Assembly: GCA_038503065.1 (NCBI GenBank)
Contig: JBCAMK010000004.1
Coordinates: forward strand, 2,617,001-2,681,000
Length of the DNA: 64,000 nt
Direction of reading: 5' to 3'
Source of the DNA: Paragyromitra xinjiangensis
Taxonomy: Eukaryota; Ascomycota; Pezizomycetes; Pezizales; Discinaceae
Positions within the stretch are counted from its first letter, which is position 1, and each line of letters starts with the position of its first letter. The translations under genes and the position numbers were made by a program. Positions 46,565 to 59,246 of this stretch are shown here, one piece after another. The notes beneath the pieces are model-generated. The model did not search any database. It worked only from the letters and a program-made list of their open reading frames with translations, and was not told the DNA's origin.

Positions 46565-48444
46565 ATTTACCGTTTAAGTGCTCAGGATTGCAAGTACCAA
46601 TGATTGCGGATAGATTCATATTAGTCGTAATATTAACTGTCGGAAAAAACAGGTGTGGTCAGTCACCCTCTTGACAATAATGCCTCCAGGACTATAACTG
46701 ATGAATATTATTGGACGATTGGCTGCTAGCAAAGAAGGTCAACCTACGAGTATACCAGAAACCATGAGTAGTACGCACCCCTTTACGCTTGCCCCTCAGC
46801 CGATTCAGTCGATTCTCCGCCTGCCCATCAACAGCAGCAGCCGAAACCTCGAACGTTATAGCCGCAATATATCTAAAGAGCAGAATCCACGCATTTGGGG
46901 GTTGTAGGGGCAGATATCCCTAAGCCACATTTTCCCATTTAAGGCCGTCCGGGTTAGCTCTGCGTGGTTCTCCCTGTCTGTATAATTGAGGCCGTGAACA
47001 GTAACAATACTTTAAGTTTAAATAGCAAAGGTTAGTATTCTGTAATGAAAGCGCCACTCAACGGAGAGAGAGCGGATAGCTATAGCGCTCGAGAAGTGCA
47101 ACTAAAGCCGGTGGTCGATCACGACGTACTTGTGTTCAAGCTATTCCAAGTTCTCCCCGCATGTTATGCAGCACAGGGCTGGAGAGGGATATAGACTTGA
47201 TTTGCGCACTATCTGAGCCTGCGATGACCCTTAGGAAGTTTCTTGATTCTGGCTGTACGCAAAGCATTAGATATCGCGCGTAGTAAGGGTCAGTAAGTGT
47301 TATCCGGATAAAACATACCATAACTATCACAACGGCGAAATAATACCCGCTGTTTCTCTCTGTATTTTTTGAAGGAAAATGGTAGTTATTATAAGGTTGT
47401 TAAAGGTGGAAGAAGAGGGGGTGGCTGCTATTGCACTTCAATATAACTGGTTGGAAAGGTTGCCGTGTAACTCACGAACCACAGTCCACCCACTCTCTAC
47501 CAATGCCCCTCCAGATATCATACGAAGGTGTCAGTTCCGTAGCAACTTCAGCAATGCGGGATAGCGACAGTAGGTAGGTAGAAATCCAATTATTACTATG
47601 CCGACTGACGAATATCTACAGGTAGATTGGCGACTTTGGCCTGCTGGCTGTGGACAGCGGGCCACACGACCCCTGAATCGACACCCGAACGCCAGCTTTC
47701 TGCCACCGCAGCTCGCCTCCACACGTTTCATAGCTTGTTGTATCTCGCTCGCGCTTCGGTAAGCGCTCTTTTGCTCTGCTCGTCTCGATGATATTCTCGC
47801 GTTTCGAGACGCGTCCTATTGATCTCCAGCAGCCAAACAGTTTCCGAGTCGACTGTTGAATCGACTCCAGATCACGTGCCCCCTACAGCGCGCTCGGCAA
47901 CAGTCGTCTCGACAGGTGCGAGCTTGTTATTTGGCGCTGAGGCACAGCGCGGGTGGGCAGGCTTTGCTGCAGGCCTCGCGCAGTCGGTTCCTTCATAGGA
48001 TCTCACCCGGGTTCGCGAATCGAGGGTTGAAGCAATGAGTTCGGTTTATTTGGAGGCCTGCGAACTTGGTAGCGATAGAGCCTTGCACCTTTAGGATTTT
48101 GCAATGCGGGGTTATGATAGTAGGATTTATATTTTCGGTTCTTGCAATACAGGCATGGACATGGGACTAGCTGATGTGGTAGATTTGCGTCGATGGAAAT
48201 CAGCAATCAACTCCCAGGTATTGGTGTAGCGCACTTGGGGGCCCGACATTGGCTTCAGGGTTTCTTTGCAGTTAAACTCCACGACCGACACCTGAAGGAG
48301 AGAAGGTGTGAGATGGGTTGGGTGATAGTTTGTTGGTAAAGCCCTGTGGCACACAAATGAAAGTTTGGTGGGTTCTCAATAACATTGTATGTACAATTTT
48401 CGTTATCTGAAGAAAAAGGAAAGCACAGAAAAAGCCCCTCCATC
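46565..48444. other. Gene-poor region with an ankyrin relic
   Basis: No intact gene. On the minus strand 48300-48262 encodes LLQVSVVEFNCKE, which matches the ankyrin consensus of the neighbouring NACHT-ankyrin pseudogene, so a small fragment of a related gene may lie here. The remainder has only short motif-free frames. Confidence 0.4.
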
Positions 48445-51400
48445 CTACGCATCCCTCATAATCGCCCTCTTCAACTGCAAATACCCCTCAATAGCGGTAT
48501 ACGGCGCCTCCTCAAACCTCGGCCTCGTATCCGTCCCGCCCAATCCCAGCGGCATAAACGCCGTCTTCTCCTCCCCACTCCCGGCCTCATCAACACTATA
48601 CGCCTGCAACCAGTCCCAATCGGCCGCTGCCATCGCCGGGATCCCTATTGCGCTGCCAGGAACTGTCTGCGCCGTCTTGAGGTCATAATCGGACTTGAGT
48701 TTATAGTCACTGTTGTAGCCGGGCACGTCTGTGGTGAGCACTAGCGGGCCCATGTGGAAGAACGCCGTCATGCGCGAGAGCGCCTCTTGCCATGTCCAGG
48801 TCGGCAGCTTGAGCGGCTGCGTGGGGAGGATGCCCGAGTAAGCGTGCACGGCCGTGAACGGGTCCATGAGGACGCCGAAGGTGTTGGGCGCGAGTTTGGC
48901 GTTGCGTTCGGTCTCGATGTTGGATGAGTCAAGCTTCGGATCGATCCAGTATGGTTTCAGCACGGGGTAGTTGTCCTTATTGATTTCGACGAGTGGTGAT
49001 CCTCCTACTGGCGGGGCTACATCACCACCACCGCCATCTTTGAACCCGAAGAATGTGTAGCATGAATCGAGCTGCAGATCGTTGCCGTCGGTTTGGGTCT
49101 CGAGCGTCCGGAAATAGCCAACCAGCCCGTCGTACGACCGTTGTTGGTCTCCAAGCTTGTATTTGAATGTGTACAGATCTCGTTGCCCGCCTTGCGGGTC
49201 GGGGAGCAGCCATTCGTCGGGCTTCACATCGTTCAGCGTCGATTGGTTCACGTACGCATCCGTTGCCATCTCTAGGCTCCAACCCATGTTCACTAACGCT
49301 AGCGGCTTCCCGACCACGCTGTTCAGGAACTGGGCGTATGCATCAGGCGCGGGTGCGGCGTGTTGAAGGGAGTCGTTGATCATGTCGACAAAAGCGTGGA
49401 GGTAGTCTTTGTCGCCTAGACGGGTTATGAGATGGTCGAGCTGGGCGAGGTTGGCTGGAGACTTGGTGGGACGGTCGAATGGGAGCCATTCGTCGGAGGT
49501 GCTGGCACCGGTTTGGCCCCCCAGACGGACCTCGCGGTAGAAGGTACCATCGGCGAGGAAGATTTGAATGCCGTATTCTGCGTAGTTGACTACAATCCAG
49601 CCCCAAATCGGATTCTCCCATTCTGTGATGGAGTGAGGGTTAGATTGCTACACTCCGGAATCATAAGTGGGAGGTGTATCACTCACCATTTTGCGGAACC
49701 CATGATTTCCCATCGTCACCCCTCTTAATAAACGCTGCATTCACCCTCGTCAACTGGTTCACATGCGGCCCCATCTGCACAAACTCATTCAACCCGCCTT
49801 CCTGTTTCTCTACCGTATTCGGTATCTTCTCCCCATCATACTCAATAACCTGCGGCGCATAAAACTCACTGACACAGGGATATACCGGCTGGGGTGGATC
49901 CGGGCTCCACCTCGGATCGATGGCATGGATCGCTTGTCCGAACTTATCAATGATATTCAGCTTCGTAAATTTAAACTGTCCATGCGTGACGGGCTTGAAG
50001 GCGCTGTGAGGAAAGTCATAGAATTGGACCAGGGTTCCGTAGGGTGTTAGGTCGGTTTCGGTTCCTATCACCTCGAATTGGGGTTTTTCAAAGCCGGCGG
50101 GGATGTTGAAGGCAGAGTCGATGGCGATGAGTTTTTCGCCCGCATGACGGACATTGGGCTTGATGTGGGTTCCTTGGACCATTGTTAAGAGATGGTCGTG
50201 GAATCCTGCAAGTGGAGAGGATAAGAAAGCAAGCTTATGCAGGTTATCGAAAAGCTGTTTTCTTTTGTCTTCGGGAAGGATTTTATCCCGTTCAGTCGCT
50301 GGCATGTTATCGAATAGCTGCTTGATCTTTGATTCAAGGGAGAAGTTTGGTTGCGGAAGAATGAGGACCCGGCCGGAGAAGGTGCGTTTATCGGTTTTAT
50401 CTGGACGGGATGAGTCGAACAGGGGAACATCGTCTGCCTTCGTTCCGTAGCGGAGCTTCGTAGCCGTGGGGAGGTTGCCGGGTGCAATACCGGGACGTTC
50501 TTCGAGCGACCAGGACGAATATGAAACATGGCTATATTCTACTTCCCATTCAAGGAAGAGGGGGAACCATGGTTGGGTGGATTCCCATCTGTCGCGCCAG
50601 GGAGCAGGATTCTTATCGCGGGTTACGCCAAGGTCATGGTATAAGGGGACATAGGTGTTGTCTGGTATTGGTGTCGTGATATCGGGGTCGAGATTGAGGA
50701 ATTCTTTGAGTAGGGCTTTGGCGGTGTCTTGGATGGTTGTTGGAAGATTGAATATGCCAACTTCTTCTCCTATATCTCCGAGTTGATCACGGTCCGCCCA
50801 GGCTGTTATCTGGGTGTTCAATCTGACATTGAGACTCTCGAGCCAGTCTTGTGGCCAGCCAGACTCAATATTTCCAACAAGGAGTGTCGCATCGCGTTGC
50901 TGATGAAAGCTCGGGAGTACCCCCGGGTTTGCAATTGCCAAATCCGGGTCTTTCAACAGTGGATCAATTATCTCGTTCGAGGCCCCTATGCATTCCAAAA
51001 GGCCCCCCGGCCCACTCCAATTCCTCATAATTTCTTCCACCTTGATTTTATATGACCCAGGATTCGTGCCATCGCATACAAACTTCCACCACAGCGAAAA
51101 CAACTCCCATTGAACTCTATTAGCTGTCCGATTGAGTGCATCAAGTCGAAACTGTTCCTTGTTGAGTGTTGCCAGCTTGCGTGCCACCGTCGTGCTGGGT
51201 TGTTTTGCTGGCTTGGTCGGATCGTCCGACCCAGCAAGGTAATAATGCGTGCCACCAGTAACGGCATCGTAGTTGTAGTTGAGTAGCAGGTCATCGGCTT
51301 GCTGTTGGCCGTCCACCGAGTCATCTTGTGTGATTAGGTACTTTTGAATGAAGATTATGCTGTCGATGACCTCTTTCAAGTCTGGATCTGTCTCACCGTC

Positions 51401-52740
51401 CCTGTGAGCATGGATGTAGGCCAAGAGGGAGTCTAATGGCGTTGTGCCGACTGCTAGGGGGAGATTGTGTTGCAGGTCGTGGCTGTGTATATCCGCGGGA
51501 ACGTTTTTCGGTTTCTTGCTAACATCCCATTCTACTGTGTAGATGGCGCCATGACAGACGACATTTGCCGAGTCGGGGCTTTGAAGCCAGGCGTCACGAT
51601 CGGTATCGGGTTTTGTGGGGTCGTTGAAGGTCTGTGTTTTGAAGAGCTTAGCATTTATTGATTTATATAGAAAGGATATGCGTACCATCTGGCAGTTTGC
51701 GAGACGGTCAGAACGACAGATTTTTGGAGCATTGGGATCAGTTGGCTGCACAATATGAAACGGATCTTGTCACATATTTCCATCAGTAAAATATCCACTT
51801 CGGAGGCCGGCCTCCACATACCTTCATTATCACTCGGATGCCACCCAATCACATAGTAACTCGCCGTGGCCTTCTCCAGATACAGCCCCTTACCGCTGTC
51901 CGGGTCTTGATACGCAAAGTTATCTACAATACTAAACACATTCCCGTTATGTTGCTGAAAGTCCGCAAACAATATATTTCCCCCATTCAACAAGCTCAAC
52001 GGCACCCTATCGGCGGTCGTATCCTCCTTCCAATCCTTCGCCGGAAACTTCGCCCCTATAAAAACCTCCGCCTGCTGCTCAATATTCACCTGTCTCGTCG
52101 GATACACGAACGGCGAAACATCAACCTGCAGATCTACATCAACCGGAATATTCTTGATGTCACTTTTACGGTCGCTTTCAACAACCCACGCTTGGAACTC
52201 AGGGATTCCACTGTTATCGGGCTGTGCTGTCCCCGAATGGAGACGGCGGATTACCAGCCAGCGGCTGGGCACTGGACGGAATTGAGGGACACTGTCATCG
52301 GTGTTTCCGGGGTCTTCCGGCTGGGGAAGTCCTTCTTCTTGCCGGTTGTTGGGTCCGGATTCTGTAGCGGCCACACCCGAGCGGTATACACGGGGTAGCA
52401 TCCAGTGGACGTAGACACCCTGGCGGTTTGCGCGAAGAGCACCGGTACCAAGATCAGTGAGCCGAGAGTTGCTCGAGGGGGGGGTTGTGTTGTGGAGGTC
52501 GACGTGAGGGAATATGTCATTCTGGCCTCGTTAGTTGAAGACAATCACAGTCAATTCTGATCTCACCTGAATGATGAAGTTCGTAAGTCGCAAAAAGGTG
52601 TAGTTAGGTTGAGTGATTGGTGCTATTTTCGCCTCATCCTCTGTCCCGTTACAGACTTCTGAATTGAAAACAAAGGCATCGAGCTTCAGTGGTACGGATA
52701 GTGTAGAATTGGGGATCTCTGTGGGCGTGGTTTCGGCCAT
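48445..52740 (-). CDS. Giant conserved protein A, function unknown
   Basis: Four exons: 52740-52567, 52521-51822, 51765-49687 and 49622-48445, 4,131 nt, giving 1,376 aa in one frame. A further 39 nt GT..AG segment at 51685-51647 (in frame, no stop) may be an extra intron, which would give 1,363 aa. There is no signal peptide and no membrane span; many Trp/Tyr/Pro and beta-rich stretches suggest a multidomain beta protein. Landmarks are QNDIFPHVDLHN, GVYVHWMLPRVYRSG, FRPVPSRWLVIRR, FQAWVVESD, YYVIGWHPSDNEDPF (across intron 2), CHGAIYTVEWD, and near the C-terminus GKPLALVNMGWSLE. I do not recognise a named family. From memory only, the HW-LP, RWLV and WVVESD motifs also occur in large uncharacterised bacterial proteins. 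It starts 723 bp from giant protein B, divergently, suggesting joint function. Confidence 0.75.
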
Positions 52741-53463
52741 GGCTGGAGGTTAGGCAGTTACCAGCCTGATGATAGTGACAATGGTCCTGAGAATGAATAG
52801 CCAAGTGCACAGCGGAGTGGACTTGCGATAAAACCTCCACTTCCGAAGGGGAACCCTATCATAAGCTGAAGTAACAATTTACGAATTGATTTTAGTGGTG
52901 TTTGACCGCATTGGGAACACATCTACACTAACTGATCCTAACCTAACGCCTCTACGGAAGAGAAGATATATCAGTGCTGTGTTATCCGTACTGTGCAACC
53001 ACACGTTGCATGCATGCATATACGGAGACGAAAGCTGAAGGGGAGATGATCGACTTCTACACTCTTTGGGCAGCGTGCATTGATATGAAGTGATCGCCGA
53101 TGCACAATTGGAAAAACTAAAGAAAAATAAGAAAACCGAGCTGAACTGCACAGGATATGCAGAAAACACCATGATAGTCTGGGGAATGACAAGATAAGTT
53201 GCTGAACTGCGCCTGGCTGGAAATGGATATTATCATGCACAAGCGTCTAGAATAATTACCTCCGCTTCCTGAAGCAGCATACTTGCATAATATAGATGTA
53301 TATACGAATATCATACAAACTGCAGTACAGCTATTCAGCAGATAAGTTTTGGAGTTAGGTCTGTCACGTGGATTGTCCTTTCCTTTGAAATTCATCCCAT
53401 TGAGATATTCATCGTCTAACTCGCTGCTGTTTCTGTTTCCAACCCATTGCTTTCCTGCTCACG
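52741..53463. promoter_or_regulatory. Divergent promoter of giant genes A and B
   Basis: The 723 bp between start codons contain TATA-like sequence (tatagatgtatatacg near 53290-53306), a TGCATGCATGCATA run near 53008-53021 and pyrimidine-rich tracts before ATG 53464. No gene is supported inside, although several short minus-strand frames cross it. Shared regulation of the pair is inferred from geometry alone. Confidence 0.45.
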
Positions 53464-56400
53464 ATGGTGAACATCACCGCCTGTCGTGCACCTCCGAGCC
53501 CGCGATACCTCCCCCACCGCCATGCGAAGAAACTTTTGGCAAAACGTTTCTCCGCTGAATCAACCGGTGATGATGAGCCAGAAACGTTGGCTCCTGGCCA
53601 GGAACGGCTCTATTCTTACTATCTTCCCTCTCTCACAGCCGGTCCACATACTATCTCGACTACACAGATCGTCACCGTGGGGAGTAGTAAACTGAATCTC
53701 ACCGGCACACAGACGTTCACAGTCGTCGCTCCACGATATACTCTTCCAGATGGGAGCTTTCATTCGGTGTATCCCCCCGATGGACATGCTGATAATGTGG
53801 AGATACTTCCACACGTTGTGCTCAACGACCCTCACCTTCCATGGGAGCGTCATATGCCAGCGGAGGACGACAAAGACCACAATCGAGTGCCATGGATTGC
53901 AGTACTAGTATTCACGCAAGAGGAACTGAGAGTTACGGACCAAACGATATTCGATAAAACAAGTCTTCCAAAACCTGTCCAGCAGAGCACCACACTCGCG
54001 GTGAATATGTCGCTTTCAGATCTTGCAGCCACAAAGTGTACGACGCCGGTGCTTAACTCGAGCCGCGAACCGCGTGATGGGGACGACCCGAGCACAGTGG
54101 CAGACTTCATCTTTGTCCCGAATACGCTGTTCAATAACCTCGTCACGAACTACGAAAAGCCCGAAGGTCAGCAGAATTGCTCTGCTTCTCGCTATAAATG
54201 GCTTGCACACCTGCGGGATATCAATAACACTGGAATGGCAAATAGTGGCATGGATGAGGAAGAAGTGGGTAGCTTTGGAATCGTGATGTCTCATCGTACA
54301 GGCCCACTTTCCATCACCCAACCAACACAAGTGACGGTTCACGTGGTCAGCATTGAAAATATCGAAGATCTCAAATTTCCAGTCGCAGACGGGGTGGTTG
54401 GGTTGTGTAGTCTTGATAGCTGGTCATACACATGTCTACCCCCGGATTCTCTGAATGTTCCGGATGCAATTAGGCACCTGGGGGAGACTCTGAGTGTGCT
54501 TCGTCCGGAAGATTCCTTGATCAATGGCATCCCACCGGAGGGCCAACGACTTGCAGACAGGCTGAAAGATGGGTACACGATTACCCAGTATCGTACGCAG
54601 ACCGGCGAGATTACCGCGGCTTTGCTGCGAGGACCATTCGCACCGACGCTGGTTAGGCACGATTGGAAGCCTATGTCAAACTTTGGAACGGATTTGCAAG
54701 TCATGGACAAGGAGATTGGAATAATGGATTTAACCTACAGTGTTGCTTGGCAGCTTGGGAAGACTCTTGCTTTGGCTGATCAAGTGGGTATTATCTTTTA
54801 AATCCTACAAATCTTGACCCTTGCTAATGGAAATCTGAAGAGCTTCACGACGGCTCTAGGGAAGATCCGCATAGAGCTGAATAGGTCCGGCGTCCAGAAG
54901 GTAAAAGAGGAGGCCTTACGAGCTATTGATGCTTTTCAAAACCGAAATGATATCCTTCGAAGCCTGGGAAACTCTATCAGCACCCTTGGTACTCTCCAAA
55001 AAGATCGGTTAGCCCGTGGACCAGTGACCAGATGGCGATATGAACACAACTCACCAATTACCCTCAATTTTGCGCTCAATAGCGATCTCATGGACTCCAA
55101 TTTCCACGAATACACCACTCCAGTCGCGGTCCGACTCGCGAGTTCCACCACAGAGGGCGAGATCTATAACGAGCATAATGCTCCAGCAAACCCGGACTGG
55201 ATGATCGTCGTGAAATGGGTACTAGACCGCATGTACCTCAGCGGGATACCGGCCCATTACCTGATCCCCGACCCTTCCCACCTCCCAGCCGAGAGCCTAC
55301 GTTTCTTCCACATAGATCCAAACTGGGTAGATGCCATGATCGACGGTGCGCTCAGCGTTGCAAATCACATGGATAACGATGATAAAATCCGTACATTGAT
55401 CAAAGAGCAGATAAACGAATATCTGAAACAGCCGCTGGCAGGCCTTCCATACCCTCCACAAATCCCAACTCATGGCTTTCTCCTCCGGTCCGAACTGTGT
55501 ACAAAGTTCCCCGATCTCATCGTGGAAGCTCCATACAGTGGGAAAGGTACCTACACAGGCGCGTTGATTCTCCGCCAGGAGAATATCGACGACGGTGTCA
55601 TTCTTGCCCTTTTCGACCGTGTTCCTGGTAGCGATGACTTCAATAGCCTCATATTCCGCCAGCCTCCCCATCAGCAATCTTTTGCCGCGGGTGCTAAGCT
55701 TGATGCTATACATCTCGAAACTTCCTACAAAAAGGTCTACACGATCCCCTTTAAGGATCAGCCGACTGGGCCTGAGAGAAAGGAGCCGATCAAAACCGAG
55801 ATTCTGCTTCGTAAAGACCCCGAAGACCCACAGTCTACTTTCGTCTGGGGCGACAAAGTCACTAACGACATCCGCACACTCCGGCTACCCCAATGGGCCA
55901 ACGACGTGTACACAACTATCAAGACCGGCCTGGGAAACGATTTCCAAGAGGACTTACCAACCGCTGCACTGGTGGGAATCCAGCTCAACAACCCCATGTA
56001 CTTCCTCGAAATCCTCCTAACCAAGCGTTCTTCGCCATCCTTAAGCGCTCTCTCCGGCGACGACTGGCAGCTCCGGGGATTCAAAATGCTGCACCCCCGA
56101 TCGGGCAGAAAACAAAAGAAATACCCACTCTCGCTTCTTGCAGAAGCACCGCGTTCCTCACCTTTCTGCGACTCCGACTTCCTTTGCCCACTCCCCACGC
56201 CACGCGACCGCACGCAAATCGCCAAATCCCGAGGGCATCATCAGAAATCCCAGGCGCAACCTTCAACCAATTTCCGCAATCTCTCCGTCGTGGCCGACGA
56301 TCTGACCGCCACCATACAGCAGCAAGGAGGACAGCCCACCAAAGACCCAGCCGGCTCCCCACAGTTCACCTATGCGGTGTTCCGCCTGGGCGGCTCGACC

Positions 56401-56874
56401 ACCGGCGACCTAAACGTGCCTATGCTCGTCCCGCCCACGCCGCAGGACCTTGTCTTCCGTATCCTCCTCAAGGACTCGCCGGGCGAATACGACCTGCAGC
56501 AAATCATCATCTCCATCCGGCTCGGCCCCACCACGGACGAGCGCAAGAACCTGACGCTCAATTATCGTGGTCCCGGCAGTGTCATGTTGAGTAACCTGCG
56601 GTTCAACGTGATCCCCACGTTCAGCGAGGTAAATAAAGACAGACGGCTAGTGCTTAAATTGTTGCCGAGGAGTACGGACGGGAGCGTCAGGCTTTCCTTG
56701 TTAGAGGATTTGAGTTTCTTGTTGAATGGTGTTGTGGTGAATGATTACGGCGATGCGGGTGGGGAACGCGGTGTGCGGGTTTATACTGATGTCACCGAGA
56801 TTTACGTAGGCTTTAAGATACCACTGCCCGATCCATTGATTATTACCCTAGTTAAGGAGAATGCTGTACGTTGA
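53464..56874 (+). CDS. Giant conserved protein B, function unknown
   Basis: Two exons, 53464-54783 and 54841-56874, giving 1,117 aa. The 57 nt intron (GTGGGT...CTGAAG, branch site GCTAAT) joins ALADQ to SFTTALGKIR in frame. No signal peptide or membrane span. The N-terminal third contains AKKLLAKRF, GQERLYSYYLPSLTAG, ILPHVVLNDPHLPWER and PWIAVLVFTQEEL; the middle has LGKTLALADQ and RWRYEH; the C-terminal half has LILRQENIDDGVILALFDRVPG, a PPHQQSF box, and a GC-rich 3' region ending in FKIPLPDP. The Pro-His-Leu-Pro-Trp-Glu-Arg box and the PWIAVLVF strand recall, from memory, large bacterial proteins without known function. No enzyme signature was found. Divergent pairing with giant protein A suggests the two form a complex or act together. 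Confidence 0.8.
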
Positions 56875-59246
56875 GCAACTTTGGGGGGTTGTTTTTATCT
56901 CATCTCTTTTGTTGGGACAGATATGAAGTGGGTAACTACATGTGGTTTATTCACGAACATTTCCGTTGTACGATTCTATTTAGCTGTTCTTCAAAGGTTT
57001 CAATGAATATGAACTACGTCCTCTGTCTCATCTGTTGAAATACAGCACAATATTATAGAGGAAGTAACTACTCTATTATGGGACAGACGGTCCCCCAGTA
57101 CTCTACCATGCCTTATGTGGTGTACAGTACGAGATCGCGTTTAGTAGCTCAACTACTGCAGTCTCGAGGGTTAGGGGGATTCGTTGCCGGTACTGGGCGA
57201 TTCGTAGTTATACCTATATTTGAGAACGTGTTTTATCAGTGATATGTAAACACCTCTGGATCTCCCCCATAGATAGAGATGTTTTCTAGCTACCCCGCCT
57301 GTACGTGGTCGTTGACATGTAGGAAGGCGTAGGGAGACTCGAGCGTCGTAATCTCAGATCACATTTACAATGACTCTCGATAATTGCCGTGTCCTACACC
57401 AAACGTTGATAAAAAAAATCTTGATATTAATTCCCGAAAGAGTATCTCATCCCAGTACGACATCGCGCTCAAAGAAACTTGAAATCACAGCAAAATAGTT
57501 GTGTCTAGGGACTTTTTACCGCGCCAAGTAGAGTATGCTACACAAATATAAAGTATGCAATGCAATGCAACGCAACGCAATGAATCGGTGTAGGGTGTAT
57601 TGTTATATCACGGTCGGGAAAATCATTACTTGAGACTCCGTTTTTGTTGAAGTCTTCTGTGCCGTGGAACAGTAAATATCAGTTGGCTCGGTAGTCGCGG
57701 CAATGATCAAGGACGCATGAACTTTTTTGGCTGACATGCATTAACAGCTACAGCTGAGATGACGTGACGATTGAGTTCTTATCCCCGCATTTACAACGTC
57801 CTGCGGCTGAGCATTGGCATGCATGCATATGCACCCCACCACCTTTTGATAAGCGATAAGCAAAGCTGTGGCCCAGTCTTCCAGGGTGATGTAACGGTCT
57901 GAGCCGAAGCTCCAGTTGTGTGCTACGTTACCTGTCTAGGCAAGAACCATGCATATGCAGATGTCTCAGAACTGATCGGCCACGAATTCTGATGTTAGAG
58001 ACTACGATCTTATGTAAAGATCAACCGTAATGAGGTTGATAGACCTCTGTGTATCTCCGTTTTCACTACTCGTAGTAAGCACTAAGGTCCGAAAGTCATG
58101 AGTCACTGACTGGGTAACGGTATGCTTTTATATATCTGTTCAGTCACACCAAGAGGCCCATGATCATACTGAACCTCCGAACCACTGAATAAGGAAGTTG
58201 GTATGCTAACAAAATTTTTCTTCACGAGACCTATTTGCTGTACTTATGTTCTACCATATTTACCTGAAAATGCACTCGGTAGCAACAGTTTTTGATTCGC
58301 ACCGTGGCAGCGCTTTACGACTTGGTTGACCAAATTCACCCTTGTTTTCAGGTACTTTTAACGTAGAGCATAAGTATTTTGTTTGTTCTAGGTACTGGTT
58401 GGGTTCAATTTTTGCACTATCGGCGTTCTCTCATTGGGTAGGCCTACAGCTACATAATGTAATGAGGGTACTCGGGGTGTAGTAAGTAGTACACTACTTG
58501 GGCCTAGAGCAAAAGTTCCGCAGTTCGAGCCGTGTCCCTAGCATTTCTTGCGTGCCTTTCGTTTCCATAGAAGCTACGGAAGCGCAGGGAGGGGTTCTAT
58601 GATTTAAACCTAGTTTTTGCTACCCCTGGTTCGATGATAAAATCATCAACAGATGAGGCCCAAGTACATATGTTGTTTAGGGTTTCGATGAAACTTGAGA
58701 ATTCCAAAAACCCTAAGTCAAACGGAGTTTAGGCGGCGGGGATAGGCTGCACTGGCTGATCGAGGAAATTGTGATATCTTCAGTCGATTTAACTCACGGT
58801 TACATGGCGTAAAGCTGTGGTTTAAAAATTACAATAATTGACTAGAATACGCAGACATATGTCCACCAACAATGAGATCAGATCTACCATACCAAGTTGC
58901 TACTCCTGAAGTCACGGTTGCCTCCAATTTTATCAATTTGCCATCCGATGTGGCTTGGCACTCTACTTTATCTTACTGTACTTGAGAGCGGTACGCAACT
59001 CTTTTCTACAAATAGATACCAGAGACCAGGCTTTGAGAATCCGGGCTTAAGGCCATTAGAATTATCATCTACTCTGCGGGCCTCACTGAGCGACACTCCC
59101 GGGTACATGTAATCACTTCCATTCGAGATCCTTTACACAAAAACTAGCAGCTTTACGGTCGTAATCATAGATTGATTCCTAAATCCCATATATCAAATAC
59201 CAACAAAACCAAAACCCCAAAACTGCCCATCCATGTCCATGGCCAC
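56875..59246. other. Convergent intergenic region
   Basis: 2.4 kb downstream of giant gene B (+) and the lectin-like gene (-). A short pentanucleotide microsatellite is present at 57555-57582. No gene, tRNA or transposon ends were recognised. Confidence 0.5.
57555..57582. repeat. (TGCAA)n-type pentanucleotide microsatellite
   Basis: About five tandem units of GCAAT/GCAAC. It lies in intergenic sequence and has no evident function. Confidence 0.7.

Noticed and set aside
58620..58650. GGTTCGAT resembling a tRNA T-loop
   Set aside because: No acceptor, D-arm or anticodon stem could be folded around it.
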